Of a DNA stretch of 64,000 nt, positions 12,311-25,828 are shown in pieces. The notes below the pieces were generated by a model. It made no database searches and was not told where the DNA came from. It saw only the letters and a list, made by a program, of their open reading frames with translations. Source of the stretch: Himantopus leucocephalus (Eukaryota; Chordata; Aves; Charadriiformes; Recurvirostridae); contig RSEF01000003.1 in assembly GCA_003993805.1 (NCBI GenBank), positions 88,054,153 through 88,118,152 on the forward strand, written 5' to 3'. Made by a program: the position numbers and the translations under genes. The first letter of the stretch is position 1. Each line of letters starts with the position of its first letter.

Positions 12311-14599
12311 AAATGGACAACCTCCAGCATAGACAGATGAAGAAAAATTTATTTCTTACTCCCTTTGAAAAACTCATTCTACTTCCTGGGATGAGGATAT
12401 TATTTTTATCTTGGAAAGTTATATTTTTATCATCCTTATGTGTACTTTTTGTTGTTATATATGTTAACATTGGATTCCTAGCCAATATAAATTTTATTTC
12501 AATCAAAACGTCCCCAGTACCTAGTTCAATCATGCTACAACCTTGACCCATACACATCCCGCTGGAACAGGCTACACGTCTACTCATCCACTCAACGTTT
12601 CATTTCAAGAGTGCAGTCTCAATGCCTTGCTCCTCGTCTGAGGACAGATATGTTTATATATTCAGAATACAAAAGTCATGGAAAGATACCAGCGATGGAA
12701 GTAAAGGGACAACTTTGCTTGAAAGTATTTTATACTAATTAGGTGCAAATGTAACTGAGTAAAAGTTAGACAAGACAATTTAAAAACCAACATTTTCATA
12801 TTTTCACTGGTTGTGTAAGTTACACCAGCTTTTATTTTGCTATCTACCCTCCCAAATATAAATGTAAAGAAAAGCCTATTCAAATAGCAGGCTTCTGCAG
12901 CAGTATAAATGGATCTCTTTGTTCATTACTATTGTAAGACATCCATCCCTTATTTCAGCAAAGTAGAACTGCCCTTGACTAGTGAGCAAATACTGTGTTG
13001 AATTCAGCACCTCTGTGCCAAAAGGTTTGTCTGCCGCAGCTCATGTATCTGTCACACACATCATCCACTATTTCAAATTATTTTCTGAAAATGGGAAGAC
13101 AGACCCCTTTGAGACTACAGTCACTTTTTCCCTCATCCTACCTCTCTCAGATGACTTCTCTTGATTTCACCTTCTCGGTTTATATGCTATACGGAATTAA
13201 TTGGTACTAAATCTCACAGAAACAATGGTTGCCTTGGCTCAGCTTCACCTTGGCTCCAAGGATCATTCTGCCTTAACTAATTACTCTCAGCTATACCAAA
13301 GCACACACAGTGGTGTTGCTGCTCTACTTTCTTCCTCTGCTTTTCAGGGCTGGAAATGCATGATTTTCTTTACTGAGGGCATGCCACTTGTGAAACACTT
13401 GGACAGTATAGTCTTATAATCCTAGGAGTATAATTAAACAGTTAAACTAGTGACTGACTGTAAAGAGTGTTTATTTGAAGCAGAAATGCATTAACAGCCC
13501 CAAATGTCAGGATTCTGCTATATCAGTTGCTGTCACTAAAGCACATATTCCACCTGTAGTAGAAGGGACTGGGAATATGGAGAACTACAGTTCCTTACTG
13601 CCCTGTGTTGAGAGGTATCTATGCTCCAAAGTGTAATTAAGAGCAGTTTCAGAGAGATTATAGCCTGTACGCCATTCTCCTGGGAAGCACCTAATAGCTG
13701 CATTTCCTTGTAGCTAGTTCAAGTCTCCTCCACTAGGAGCTACAAATTATTTTCACGTCTATGCCCAAGAACAGGTCTCTGTGCTGAAAAGATGCTTAAA
13801 TAAAAGTTTCTTAGGGAGCCAAAGTGGCAGGAAGTGAAGGAAAGAATGAATGAGTGATGGGTCATAGTAATGATGCACTTTTTGCCCTGAAGCCTCTGTG
13901 GTAAACACTGTGCCTAACCAGAAAAGAAATAGGTATCAAGCACAAGAAATCGACTGGAAGTCATTTAAAATATAAAACACTGTCCTGTGGTTAAACACAT
14001 TTAGCCCATTCTAGTGTTTTTGGACTTGGAATTCACAAGGGGAAGAAAGAGGCTCCCTCTGTTCTCTCCCCGCCAAGAGCTGCTCCCTTCAGCTACCATA
14101 TTTGTGATGGTTTCAGACAAGAAAGAAAAAAAAGCAGAAAAATTTTTTCAAGTATTAACAATACCCCCAAAAAAAGGAATGTTCAAAATCTTGATAGTTT
14201 GCACATTTATTCATCTGTCTTTTGCAGATAGCCCTCTGGTGAGTGAAGCTACATAAGAGCATTGCTAGAAAGGCTCACAGTGATGGCAAGAATCTGTTCT
14301 TCAGGGGCGAACGGCGAGCGAGGTGTTGGATGAAAACATGAAAAATAATTATTTGCTTTCTATATCACGTTGTTAATTGGAAGATCCTTATGAAAGGTGA
14401 AATTTACAGGAGATCATGTTGACATCTGCCTTACAGGCTTCATAATCGCGCTCCTCTCTAAAGCAGCTCAGGCTAATGCTTGCCAACATAAAAGTAGCTC
14501 CAGAGAATGTCAACCTGTGTTACCTGAGTGAGCCAGGCTCCTGCGGAGATGTCTGTGGCGGATTGCCAGCCACACTCTTGGGGACCCTATAACCCAAGG
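12311..14599. other. Unique non-coding stretch, nothing recognised
   Basis: Low-complexity-free AT-rich DNA. Opposed overlapping frames at 12249-12587 (minus) and 12313-12546 (plus) are mutual shadows. Neither shows a known motif. Confidence 0.55.
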
Positions 14600-14690
14600 T
14601 TGTAGACTCTCAACAACTGTGTTTTTCAGACCCTGCTGCAAGCCTCTAAATGTTTTCAAGCACTGCTGTAGACTCCTGCAGGGTGAATTT
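14600..14690. repeat. Decayed approximately 30-bp minisatellite-like repeat
   Basis: Three loosely related units begin TTGTAGACTCTC (about 14600), CTGCAAGCCTCT (about 14637) and CTGTAGACTCCT (about 14665). They share TTTTCA and CACTG/CCCTG blocks between the starts. Unit lengths vary between about 28 and 36 bp, so the tandem relationship is only suggestive. The overlapping minus frame 14510-14764 shows the matching LQQ-containing repeats and is not a gene I can support. Confidence 0.3.
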
Positions 14691-16802
14691 AAGTACACTG
14701 GCAGTAAGCTTGATTTCTTACTAGCTGTTTGTGGATCTCTTAATAAAATTGCAGCAATTCTCAAGTAACTGTTGCAGAATGAAATCCATTAGTTCAGAAT
14801 TTTGTAGGTCTGCCCTGGAATAAGGGATCTTCCAAGGTATATTAGAGTATGTTTTATCATTAAACAGGGTGTAAAGATGAAAAAATGCATTTGCTTATTA
14901 ATACGGATTTACACTAATGCAGCAGTATCCCCCCTCTGATACATTACTAAGGTTATAAGTAGCATCACCAGTCCTTCTCAGCTGCTCCACTGCCCTTGCC
15001 GGCTCATTAGGTTTATCAGTTAAGACTCACACACCTGCAACATTTCTTAGAGCTACTCCTGTCCTGCTGTGACTGTTGAAGTCAGAGCAGGACCCCTCAG
15101 CACAACCATGCTGGACTCTTTTTCCAGCCCAAGGTGTAGCCACGGCTCGTTTCTCCCTGTGTCCTGTGAATGCATACTGCAAGATCACATTCAGCCATGA
15201 TGATTCCTTCCTGTATCCACTCTCAGGTTCTTTTTGTAGAGGCTGCTTACCTCCATTAAAATACACTTTGAGATTTTTCTCCTTCTTTCTCCAGCTTACA
15301 GATGCATTAAAACATTGTATATGCCATCAGAAATGTTAATGCTGGGAGGTTTTTTTTAGGATACATACAGGATTTGATTCCTCTGAATCTGCACAGACTC
15401 TCAGACTTCACTCTACAAAAGAAACAGACAAGAAGACTTCTTTGAAATGGCAATTGTCATTGTCCTTCTCTCCCAAAGACACACATTTATAAAGTTTGAG
15501 AGCCTCATCACAGCTCCAGTAAAAGGCCTCCCTGCTTGCTTTAATGTCAGTGCTGGTGGCTTTGTCCTCTTTCAGGGCTTTTTTGAGGAGGTGGCCGTGC
15601 TACACGGCTCAGGCTGCAGAGAGGTGTCACTGCCTTACCACTACACTGGACCTGGCTCCCCACGGTCAGTATACCCAGCACTTTCCAGGAAGACACATTG
15701 GAAAAGCATTTCTTAAGACTTAGGAGTGAGGTAAGGTTTTTTTTGAGTTACTTGGTTTGCTTCAGGGGCAGCCAGATGTTACCAATGCTGATCTTCACTT
15801 GGGGCAAATATCTCACTCTCAGAATTATTCACGAGAATACAACCCCTTCGATTTTCAATAGCTAGTAAAAGCCATTTTTTTTAGCAATGTATTTAGGCCC
15901 TTAAAAGTTCAAATAAGACACTAGATGTGACAAAGAGAAAAAATATGACTCTTGGAAGATAATCCCAGTAGTCATCTGCTGCAATTTTGCGTGCCTCAAG
16001 GTGCTCAAACCAATTTTGATACCAGGCACAGGGAAGTTCCTGAAAATAACACCTTTACCTTCATGCACAACTTCACTGCACATAGTTGTGCTTTAAGTAA
16101 ATTTAGGAGTCTGGTTTCACTACACCTAGATGAAACCTGTGGTTTACCAGTCACTTTTATGCAGCAAGTGCAAGTACATTGAAGGGATGACCACAGCTGC
16201 TTCTTGCTGCTGGCCTCCCATACCTGGCATTCACATTTGTGAGGTGGTGTGGAGAGCTGATCAGGGAATGGATTCAGCAGAATAATATCCTGGAAAAAAT
16301 GTTTATTTTCAGCTGGATATGAGCTTTTTCTGAGACATAGTATGGCTGCAGGAACACTAGGAACAAGCAGAATGAACTGCTGTGGTGAGCGGACAGAACA
16401 AATCCATTTGGAGACAATGCTGGTTTCTGCTGGTGTGATGTTTTAGTGGGGAATCAGGGGGCCCCAGCACTAGGTATGCACCATCATATCTGCAGTAGTC
16501 TGATGAGCATCCCAACACAGGGAACGGCTGAAATATACTTCAGGTCCCCCTTTCTAGTTCATACATTCAGCTTCCTTCTTATGACAACCAAGACATGGGG
16601 AATATTAAGGGGCATTCCCAGGTGTCACTCTGAGATGGGATCAAGATATGTCCAGTGGTGCATGCTGATACCTGGAAGCTCCTGGTTTCTCTGTTTTGTG
16701 GAGGTTTTTGCAGGGTTTGGCTACTTTAAGTACTCTGGAGATCAGCTGTAGAAGACTGGGTTTACTTGACAGGGAAACCAAAAAAGATTAAGTAAAAACT
16801 TG
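14691..16802. other. Unique non-coding stretch, nothing recognised
   Basis: Single-copy sequence. Frames of up to 101 codons (16446-16751, plus) have no recognisable domain or splice context. No repeats were seen. Confidence 0.55.
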
Positions 16803-16830
16803 CTTTTTAATTAATTCTTTTTAATTAACC
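16803..16830. repeat. 14-bp direct repeat carrying TAATTA homeodomain cores
   Basis: CTTTTTAATTAATT at 16803-16816 is followed immediately by CTTTTTAATTAACC at 16817-16830. Each unit holds a TAATTA core, the generic homeodomain binding site. It may be simple AT slippage; the binding role is inference. Confidence 0.6.
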
Positions 16831-17129
16831 TAACAAAGATAGTATCAACATATGGAGAAAGAGGTAAGCAGGCATACTTGTTTGGCATACTCAGACTTGG
16901 TGCATTTGATGTTTGCGAAACAAACTTCACATCCCAGGCACCTGCAGGCCATGGCTAACACCTCCTGGCTCATACACAAAGCTTTCATTATCATGTCTAT
17001 ACTCTTTACAGTTAAAGAAATCCCTGATGTTCCTGCGACTCCAAGAAAACTTTGTAACATTGGTTAAGTTAGTATGCTCTTGGGAGGGCTGATGATGAAT
17101 TTGCACCTTTCTCTATATTAAGACCCTCT
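16831..17129. other. Short unique stretch, nothing recognised
   Basis: Opposed 71-codon frames occupy both strands at 16845-17067. They are shadows of each other and resemble nothing I know. Confidence 0.5.
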
Positions 17130-17840
17130 GTGGTGGATTTACCGGCAGAGGGGTGAAGAGGTACGACCTGGTGCAGGATGCGAGGTCCTGTGCCCCGCAG
17201 TCCATTTGTGGCTTCCTGGCTGCACAACCCTGCCATTCAGACCGGGCTTGTATCTGCCCTCTGGGCAAGCCAGAGATCATAATTTATAGGTTGCCTTAAT
17301 TAGCACTTGGCTGTCAGAAGGGCCCATCAGGACATATACATCCTTAGGATGGTGTCGGCCAGCTGTGCTGATCCTGCTGAGGTTTGCAGGAGACACATCT
17401 GTGCCAGGAGACTTCTGCAGGGGGGAACACTTGTGGTGGCAGCTGGCAGCTTTCTCCTGCCTCTGTTGGTGTGAAAGGGGCAGCGACGAGGTGCGAGGGC
17501 TCCGCTCTGGGAGAAAAATCCGTTGTGCTTCTTCACCCGTGCTGGCGAACAGGGTGAAGGGGAATGCATGGCTCCAGTTCAAGTGGCGACTTTGACAGAA
17601 GAACATTTTAGGCAACTATGCAGGCTGGCTCCTGCTCACAAACAGGAATGGGTGCCTGTCTGTGCCATCGTTTCTAAAAAGAGGCCCAGTGCATATTCAA
17701 GCTGCAGTGCAGAGTAAATACAAACTCAAGAAGAGGCTTAACAGTGGCTTGCCTGTGGATGTACTGGGAGCCAGCAGCAGTATAAATGACTGATCCTTCC
17801 AGGTCGGGCTGGCTTCGCGTGCTGCCCGCGAGTGAATTGT
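17130..17840. promoter_or_regulatory. CpG-enriched, GC-rich segment
   Basis: This segment is clearly richer in G+C and CpG than its surroundings, with CpG clusters near 17140-17205, 17480-17600 and 17803-17835. It holds the 112-codon minus frame at 17277-17615 and a plus frame at 17365-17595, but neither resembles a known protein. Possible explanations are a decayed CpG island, an exon of a non-coding RNA or an old GC-rich repeat. I cannot choose between these from sequence alone. Confidence 0.22.
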
Positions 17841-20800
17841 GTCTTTCATAGGAAAGTTCTCATTAAATCAAAATGATCACAGAACCCCAAATAGATGTAT
17901 TACTGCAGTGCTTGGAAGCTCAGAATCGCTACAGTCCCTTTTGACCCTTTAATTTTCACAGCTTTTAATGTAAAGGGTAAATAAAATAACTAATTAACCC
18001 TTAGGGTGTGAACTTGGCTTTTTATCATTTCCATCCTGGTTGGTATGTCACATGAGGGCACTTGGACCACCTGCCTGGTACTGCTCCCCCTCTGTCCTTC
18101 AGAGCCAGTGCTATCGCCTCCAAAACAGCTATACTGGTACCGTCGAACATCACCACCCAGAGCCCAGAGAGGTGGCACTAATTTCTCTCACTACCTAAAA
18201 TGTCAAATGGAGCTGGTTTTGGTTTCCTTCCTGTCACTTACGCTAGTTTGCAATGGTGGACTGCTGCTTGAGGAGGTGGAAGCAGTTAAAAGGCACTACA
18301 CAGTCGCTGTCCCACCTTCCTGACCTGCTGCAGCCTTTGGAAACTCTGCCTCGCTATCTACTGTGACACCAGAGTTGTGCATGACAAAGGAGAGTCCCTA
18401 CTTTTAATGAGCTTGAATGCTATCCACTGTGCTGGTCTTGTGAGTGACTACTTTCTCCAGTGTCTTTGCAAACTGCCTTTGAGCTCACTGAGCTTTTATT
18501 TTTAAGATACTGAATCGGGGTGGGGGGGGAATAAAAAAAGGAAAGATCTCCCCAGAGCGTAGACACAAACTTCAGGCTTAAACCTTGGCCATGCAGTGGA
18601 GGAAGTATATTTCTTATTCCCCCTTAGGAATAACTCTATATTTAGGAAGAATATGCTGGATTTATTTAGTTACCACTGGATTTCAGATTCATAGCCTCAC
18701 TCTCCTCTCCCCTTCCCTCAAAAAAAATTTCTAATAAATAGACTGAGAAAGCACTCTGTCTCTGTGCCAGGTGGTTATTTACTCAGCAGGAGTTAATGGA
18801 GCTCCAGGTGATGGAGGATTTAGGACATTGGTTTGCTCTGGTAACAGCGCTGCAGCTTCTCACTTTGTGCTTTGCTTCCACCCTGCACGTTACATTCGTG
18901 CAAAGCCTCGCAGAAGCATATTTGTGCTCATTTGGAGCTAGCAACGTTAGATGAGTACTGCAAGTAAAAAAATCAATATAAACGAGGCTGAGATTGATCT
19001 GAAAGTGTCCCTGCAAAAAAGACACCCTAATTTAATTGATTTCAAGAATTTCACTTTTAGTTAAAGTCCCTGTGTAAATCAAAAATCTAGTGAGCAAGAC
19101 CACAAAGAATTAGGCAACCAAGTTCTCAAATCCTTACTCATAAATTCCCAACAAACACAATGAAAACTTTCACCAGGTGGATATTAAGCCCTCCACTGTT
19201 AGGACGTACTATAAATGCACAGTGGACATAGTCCAAAGCCTTGGAGAGTGGGGGGAAGATGTGTGCGTGCGACAGGCAATGCGGCTGCACAGCTGCATCT
19301 GTTCGGCTGGCACAGGTGCACGGGCTTGGGCACATGCCCCTCATAGGACGTGCCATGAGTGCAAATGTCAAAGAGCTTCCAGCAGCAAATTTGGGTTTGC
19401 TGCAGTGGCAGAGTGAGAAAGGAGAGAGATGTAAGGGTATCCATTGACCCCAGGGAGGAAGGGAGGCTGTGGAGACGCCATTAAGAGAGTCTGGGTGAGG
19501 GAGGGATTGATGGAGGCTGGTGAAATTCAGGGATGTCGAGTGCAACTAAAGAAGACCTTAATGTTGTGTGTGACTTTGGGAAGAGCATAGGGGTCTCTGC
19601 TCTTCTCTCTTGTTCCCAGTATAGCCTGCAAATTAGGACACAAAGAAATAAACAGATGTGGGTTTGAACCTATTCACCCCCCTCTGAATGACATATAGCT
19701 AAATTTGGGCTCCAAGGACCAGATTCTTTGGACATATGAGGGAGTACAATAATCAGTTTGATAACAAATAGTGTATACAACAGTTAAGAATTGTGTTTTC
19801 CAGAGGGCATTTACAGTGCAATGTTTTCCTATGTTGATATCACGTATAAAATAATATCTCTCTGGCATTGGATAGCTGCTGGAGAGTTTAGATATTTTGA
19901 AGCCAAAATTACTTGCCAATTCTAACTTTTTTTTATTTTAGTCATGTTGTATGAGTAGGACAAGAATAATTCACTTTTATTGTATCTTGTTTCCTGGCCT
20001 GGCACCTGGCAATGCTTTGTTCTAAGAAAACACTTTTTAAGATCAAACATTGAAGATGCATTTGAAAGGAAGTGTTTGTGTGTGTATGTACAGTGTGATG
20101 AACAGGTTGAAGAGACAAAAAGAGAATGGACATGGTAGTCTTCCAAATGCTATTTCATACCCAGAGAATTTGATTTTCTCCCAATTTTACTTTTGAAAAA
20201 TACATTTGAACTTGGGTTTCTTTGGGTTAAAGGTGGTGATTAGCCCCAAAGTATCCCTGTCAGTTCATAAACCCCTTCTTTTATTCTTTTTTTTTTTTTT
20301 TGAAACTAAAAGTCGAATCTCATTTATAATTTCTAATTATAAGAGGTCTTGTCCTGAAAACCTGTTATTTAATTTTGACTTACAAGCATCTGGGGATTTG
20401 ACATTCTTTTTTTTTCCAAGGCATTTCTAGAAAACATTAAGCATTTTGTTTTGTAACCTTAGACACACATCCATAAATCACATATTTTTACTGCTCAAGA
20501 TCTGTGAGAAATAGGGTCATGAGTAAAACTGGAATGCATCACATGTGGACATATGCTCTATCTGTTTATAATAATCTGTATTTGCATGTGTTCAAGTTTC
20601 CACTTATGAGATTTCTTCAGAATTTACTGTTAATAATAATGCATATTATAGGGCATGTAGCTTGAGATTGTTAGAGCTGCCCAGAAACCATAATTCCTAT
20701 TCCATAAGAATTTTCAAAATGAAAAAAAAGCACCCTGTTTAAAAACAGAGTATGCTCTTGCTCACTTTCTCTCTCTCAGCCCCATTAAAAAAAAAAACAA

Positions 20801-22339
20801 ATAAGCAGGCAAAAAAAATCTACACTTTCAAAAATTCAAATATTATTTTATTTCCAACTTTCCAAACAGTTCTTAAGCCTGAGACCTTTGTAGCAGTGGC
20901 ATTTCAATGAGCAGAAACCCAGGCAGGTCCAAGGTCTGGAAGTCACTGTCTCAGAATGGGAAGCCCGGCCAGCAGACTCCGAGGCCAGCAGCTCCCCCTC
21001 AGCCCACCGGGTGGATTGCTGGGGAGACAGGCATCCAGCTATCACTGGCAACCTGCCTACCACCCCATCCTTCAGCTGGCTGTATGCTGGTGGTGTTTCC
21101 TTACCTGGCATAACTGCTGAGTTTCTGGGGAAGTTATGTTCTGCCCTCCCAAGTCCCAGTCAGATGAACATTCCCTTCCCATATTTCCTAGGATTTAGAA
21201 AGAGTGAAGCCAGATACAGGCATGACCACCTCCTCAGAGGGAAGTAACAGACTGAATATTGAAACAGTTCAACTAATATATTTCAAAGAAATGACTTCAT
21301 AAAGGAGAACAAGGTGTAAACCACGTGAGTGGCTTAAAGAAACAAACAATACCCAGTGACTGAAGAGTCCCAGATAATGTCTGGGAGAAGCAGTGAGGAA
21401 AACAGCAGCTTTTACATGAGTGAATGAGACCATGCAAGGAGATACCGTTGTGTCTCTACAACATGATGCCACCACCTGTCTTCTACAGGCTAGTGCTCAA
21501 AACCTGAGGCACCGAAGGCGGATGAGGATCGCTGTGGTCCAGGCTACCTACCTCAGGTTCAGCTTTCACTGTGTTGTAAGGGCAGTTCTTTGCCCATATG
21601 TCTCACGCAAAGATAGTCAGTCATGTTTTGCCAGTCCCAATCTCCTTACTTCACATTTTACCTTGTGAATGTGCTTTGACCCAAAAACGTAGTAAGTGTA
21701 CAACTGCTTCTTTTATCAGTCTTGTCAGTTCAATTACGCTGCTCTCTCCAAACTTCTCCCTGCTGTATGCCTGTTTATGTGGCTCACTGAATGCCTCACT
21801 CTGGAATCACAATGAAACAGCATTTTCTTAAAAGGCGCTGAATAGCAAGATGGGGAACACAATAAAAATACTTTGGTGGGAATAAAATAGTTTTGTTACC
21901 AGTTGTTCTCTCTGGGACATTCAAAACAAGTGTAGGTTGTTACTTTGTCACAGGGAAGAAGAGCCCTTTCAGTTTGCTAACAGGCAGGGAAAGCGTCTGG
22001 GCGTTTTGAAAATCCCAATAGTGATCTGTTGGAGAAACAACTGGCTTGGACAAAATCTGTTCGTTTCTTCTGACAGTACATTTCAGACAAAGAACAAAGT
22101 CAGACAGGTATTCTTCACTTGCTGTGTATAAATAACTCCTTCCACTGCTAATGACAGTTAGATTTAAAAAAGGTGAAAATTGTATACTATGTAATTGTCT
22201 TTTGGTTCTCCTTTAGATTACATTTATGACTTAAATCAGTTTACAGTTACCGGTCCCTTCCTGTTCAGACATGTAATCTTCAAGGCAAAAAAAAGAACTT
22301 GAAACAGTCTGCATTAACTGAGCTCCCTCTTCAATACAC
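17841..22339. other. Unique non-coding stretch with minor simple repeats
   Basis: Single-copy DNA. Minor simple tracts are a G-rich run near 18518-18530, a GT tract near 20083-20095 and a T homopolymer near 20287-20301. The 135-codon minus frame at 19138-19545 and smaller frames carry no identifiable domain. A locally GC-richer patch occurs at 20920-21070 without other distinguishing features. Confidence 0.5.
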
Positions 22340-22744
22340 ATTGCCATTTCTGAGGTGCATCACTTAGCAGTGAAGAGCTTTTTATCAGTTCTGAGTGGAA
22401 ATAAAAAAGTAAATAGCTAATTCAAGCAAAGTACAACAAACAAAGCTCTACTTAATAAACGGAGATTGACAATAAAAAATGTCAGAAATCTGTGTCTTTT
22501 TTTTCAGAATTGATTACAGAGAGGAGAGAGCCTCTTTGCAANTATTGCCATTTCTGAGGTGCATCACTTAGCAGTGAAGAGCTTTATATCAGTTCTGAGT
22601 GGAAATGAAAAAGTAAATAGCTAATTCAAGCAAAGTACAATAAACAAAGCTCTACTTAATAAATGGACATTGACAATAAAAAATGTCAGAAATCTGTGTC
22701 TTTTTTTCAGAATTGATTACAGAGAGGAGAGAGCCTCTTTGCAA
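22340..22744. repeat. About 202-bp direct duplication around a single N
   Basis: 22340-22541 and 22544-22744 are near-identical copies separated by the N at 22542 and one base. I count about five substitutions and one T-run length difference. The arrangement is typical of two overlapping contigs placed side by side with a one-base gap. About 2.5% divergence is high for simple heterozygosity, so a real tandem duplication remains possible. Confidence 0.9.
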
Positions 22745-24167
22745 AACCATTCCCACAAAATAAAAATATTCTTTCAAATAGCATTTTTCAAATGTTGCTA
22801 AATGTCAGCAAACTTTAAGTACCAAACCCGTTGTGATACATGGCTGCTCCTCAACACCAGGTTTCCCACGCGTTAATTCTTCTGTGAACCGTCCTGCTCT
22901 CTGAGGCCCATGGTAGGAAATGCCGTCAGCATGTTAGTGTAGCTCTGGGCAGAGACTGTTGACTGTGTCAATTGTTTGCTAATCTCTTGGCTGAGTCGGC
23001 ATTTGTTGAGCACAGCATTTTTAGGAAGTGGTCCGAGATGACCACACTTTTTTGTTGTCTTTAGCTAGCCCCTTAGGCTGATCTCAGGTTTTGAAGTGCT
23101 TTGTCATCTGATATCTCACTGTCAGAACTGCATTTATTTTATCTTATCTGATCAGTTAATTTGAACTTTATGGTTTTTTTGCTGAAGTCTTAATGGCATT
23201 TACTCATTGACTTTACCATATATATACATATATGCACGTAAGTATGTTATCTCTAGTGGAAAAAGCCATAACTGATGATGGAGTAAAGTGTCTTCAGGGG
23301 TAGAGAACATGATCTAGTTACATTCTAGTCACCCAGAATAGTGCACCTCTGCTTTAATAAGAAGATGTTGATAAAGATAACATATTGAGGAGTGCTGCAA
23401 GGGGGGGATGCAAACTTGAGATGGAGCCAGTGCAATAAAGAGTTAACAGTATGATTGATGTGCAGTCAGTTGTATGCCACAAACCCTGCCAAAAGTCTGC
23501 CAATGGAAGGAATGCCTGTACTGACTGAGTACAGCAGTAATAAAAGGAAGAAAGGAGGTTGGGTAGGTGACTAGCCAGCGCAGGATAAAAATGCCTGCTG
23601 CCTGAATGGACAGGAGTCTGCACTTAGTGTTAGCACAGGATAACACTAAAGGTCACACGCACTTTTCTAAGGGAGAGCACTCTATGCTCTCCTTTTTCTT
23701 GTTAAGGGAGTGACTGAGAAGACTAACCAGGTCTCTTTTTGTCTCTCCAAGTCAAAAAAGAACCAGGACATGAGCTTGAGCTACAGATTTTTATTTTTTT
23801 CTTTCTGTTTAGGGTGGTCCAACTGTGATTTTCTGACCACTGGAAGAGATAATATCTCCTGGACTGCTAGGGAAAAGCAAAGCATTAGAAATGAAGTGGA
23901 CCTGGTAGGTATTTGGAACAGGCCTGAGACTCTTCTGCTTTGCATTTTTTTCCTAGTTTGTTCAGCAGGGTGCTTCCTTCAAGACATCTATGGGTTGTCT
24001 ATGATTGATACCCAAAAAGGCCTTAAGAAGAACTCTCCAAATAGTCTCTTTTGCTGTGTTTAACTGTCTGAGCAATGTAACCATGGCTTATGGAAGCTAA
24101 TTACTTACAGGCATAAGTCATACATGCGTAAGCATTCTCAGAAGTATGTGGAAACTCATGTACATGA
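22745..24167. other. Unique non-coding stretch, nothing recognised
   Basis: Single-copy AT-rich sequence. A short alternating AT tract lies at about 23217-23235. The plus frame 23710-24063 (117 codons) contains hydrophobic runs but has no recognisable family, intron boundary or neighbour, so I do not call it. Confidence 0.5.
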
Positions 24168-24189
24168 ATTAGTGTGTATACACACTAAT
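24168..24189. repeat. 22-bp perfect palindrome
   Basis: The arm ATTAGTGTGTA (24168-24178) is followed without spacer by its exact reverse complement (24179-24189). A second, 10-bp palindrome, CATGTACATG, lies just upstream at about 24157-24166. It could extrude as a small cruciform or bind a dimeric factor. Nothing in the context indicates which, if either, happens. Confidence 0.9.
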
Positions 24190-25828
24190 ACAAGTGATAG
24201 AATTAACTGACATGTCAAGAACAGCTCCGAAAAAAAATAATGGAGAGATTCCAGCATAAAATTAGTATAAGTGAGAGAGGAATTGAATTGTGTTTTGACA
24301 ATTTTCTCTTGCTGTGATAGACCAGCTTATTTTGACTGCCACAAATTTTAGCATATTAGTAGCAAATGTGAATTGCTTTGTGAGACGGAAATGCAATCAA
24401 GTGCACCCATTACTCTAGTCTATCATTCTAATTGAATGCATTCCTTGGAGTTTGTTTATATAGTATTTTTGGCTAAAATAAAGAATGTACTCTTTTATTT
24501 TTATAAGTATCATGGGGAGGCAAGCAAGTTAAATTATCAAGTTAAAAATACACTACTAAGACTCTTAAAAGTGACTATAAAATGATATAGCTAAGTTTCT
24601 TATTTTTTTTTCCATTTACATACGCTGCCTAACTATTGTATTTTCAAACTCTGACAACTAAAAGGCTCAATCAAGGATCTGAAAGTCAAGCTGCCTCATT
24701 GTCAATACTTTTGACTCCATGTAGTTCTTCTCCACCTCTGATTTCTGGCTCCAACCTCAGCCACACATAACGCCAGAAAACACTGCTTGTCCCCTTCATC
24801 CCTTGAACATCTGTGCAGAACCACACAATTTTTGGTGGAGAACATTTGAACAGTAGACAAATCCCTTGGGATATTTTTATGGAGTTTGTGAAGATGTAAA
24901 TTGTGAATTAGTTTCTTCATCTCCTGCTGCTTTGCTTCTGACTCACTGGCTGGGATTTATCTGGCCTAAATTAGGCTTCCTCCTGAGCTGGTGTGAGTAT
25001 CTACTTATCCACCATTGACTTCGCTGACCTTTCCACACTTCTACTGTCTATTAAGATATCTTAAATTAGATGGTAAATGTCTCTAGGTACACAGATAGCC
25101 TCTCGTGCACATCCATAGTGTAGGTGCCTACGTTTTTATGACCTTTGCATGTCCTGCTTCTTAGACATCTAAATTCTACATGTAGTGTCTTTAAAACCTC
25201 AGCATCCAGCTCTCCTGAAGCAGTCCTCTTCATTCATGAGGAGCTAATTAGTGATCCCATCTGTGTTTGTCCTGGCACAAATGGAGAATAAAGCATAGTT
25301 TGTAACAATACACATTGTTTAGTATAAGGTGGCTGGTCAGGCAGAAAGGCTTAGCTGGTATCCACGACTAGAATAGACCAGAGGCTAGTGATAGTTTGAG
25401 ATGCTTTAAGGAAGTGATTATTCAGGCTTGCTTTGGGCAGAGACTAGGGAGGGAAAATGAATGGATGAGTTCCGGGGAGACCTGAAAGAAAATCAAAACA
25501 TTTATACCAAAGTATGCGATCACAAGAGGTGGCATACAGAAACATGGCTTAGGAGGAGATTATACTCCCAGACCCTTCTCCACTTTAGCTTCTCAGGCTT
25601 CACAGATAAGGCTGTTCAAACTGAACATGGACACTGCTTCCGTGCAGTTTCAAATCAGTCTCAACACTCAATTTTTTCAATCAGCTGGTTTCCCCAAGGT
25701 GCTGAGAGAGCAAATAGGCTGTTCCTCGATATCCAAAATTTGCCTCCTGACTGTTTGTTTCACTGGAATCTGTGCCAAGTTTTTGTGGCCTGCCCATGAT
25801 CTCACTATTTTATGCAGCCTGCCAAAAT
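24190..25828. other. Unique non-coding stretch, nothing recognised
   Basis: AT-rich single-copy DNA up to the second gap. The 112-codon plus frame at 25461-25799 has no recognisable domain. Confidence 0.55.

Noticed and set aside
17277..17615. 112-codon frame in the GC-rich segment as a coding exon
   Set aside because: Open frames lengthen in GC-rich DNA because stop codons are AT-rich. The peptide is unrecognisable and other frames are also open.
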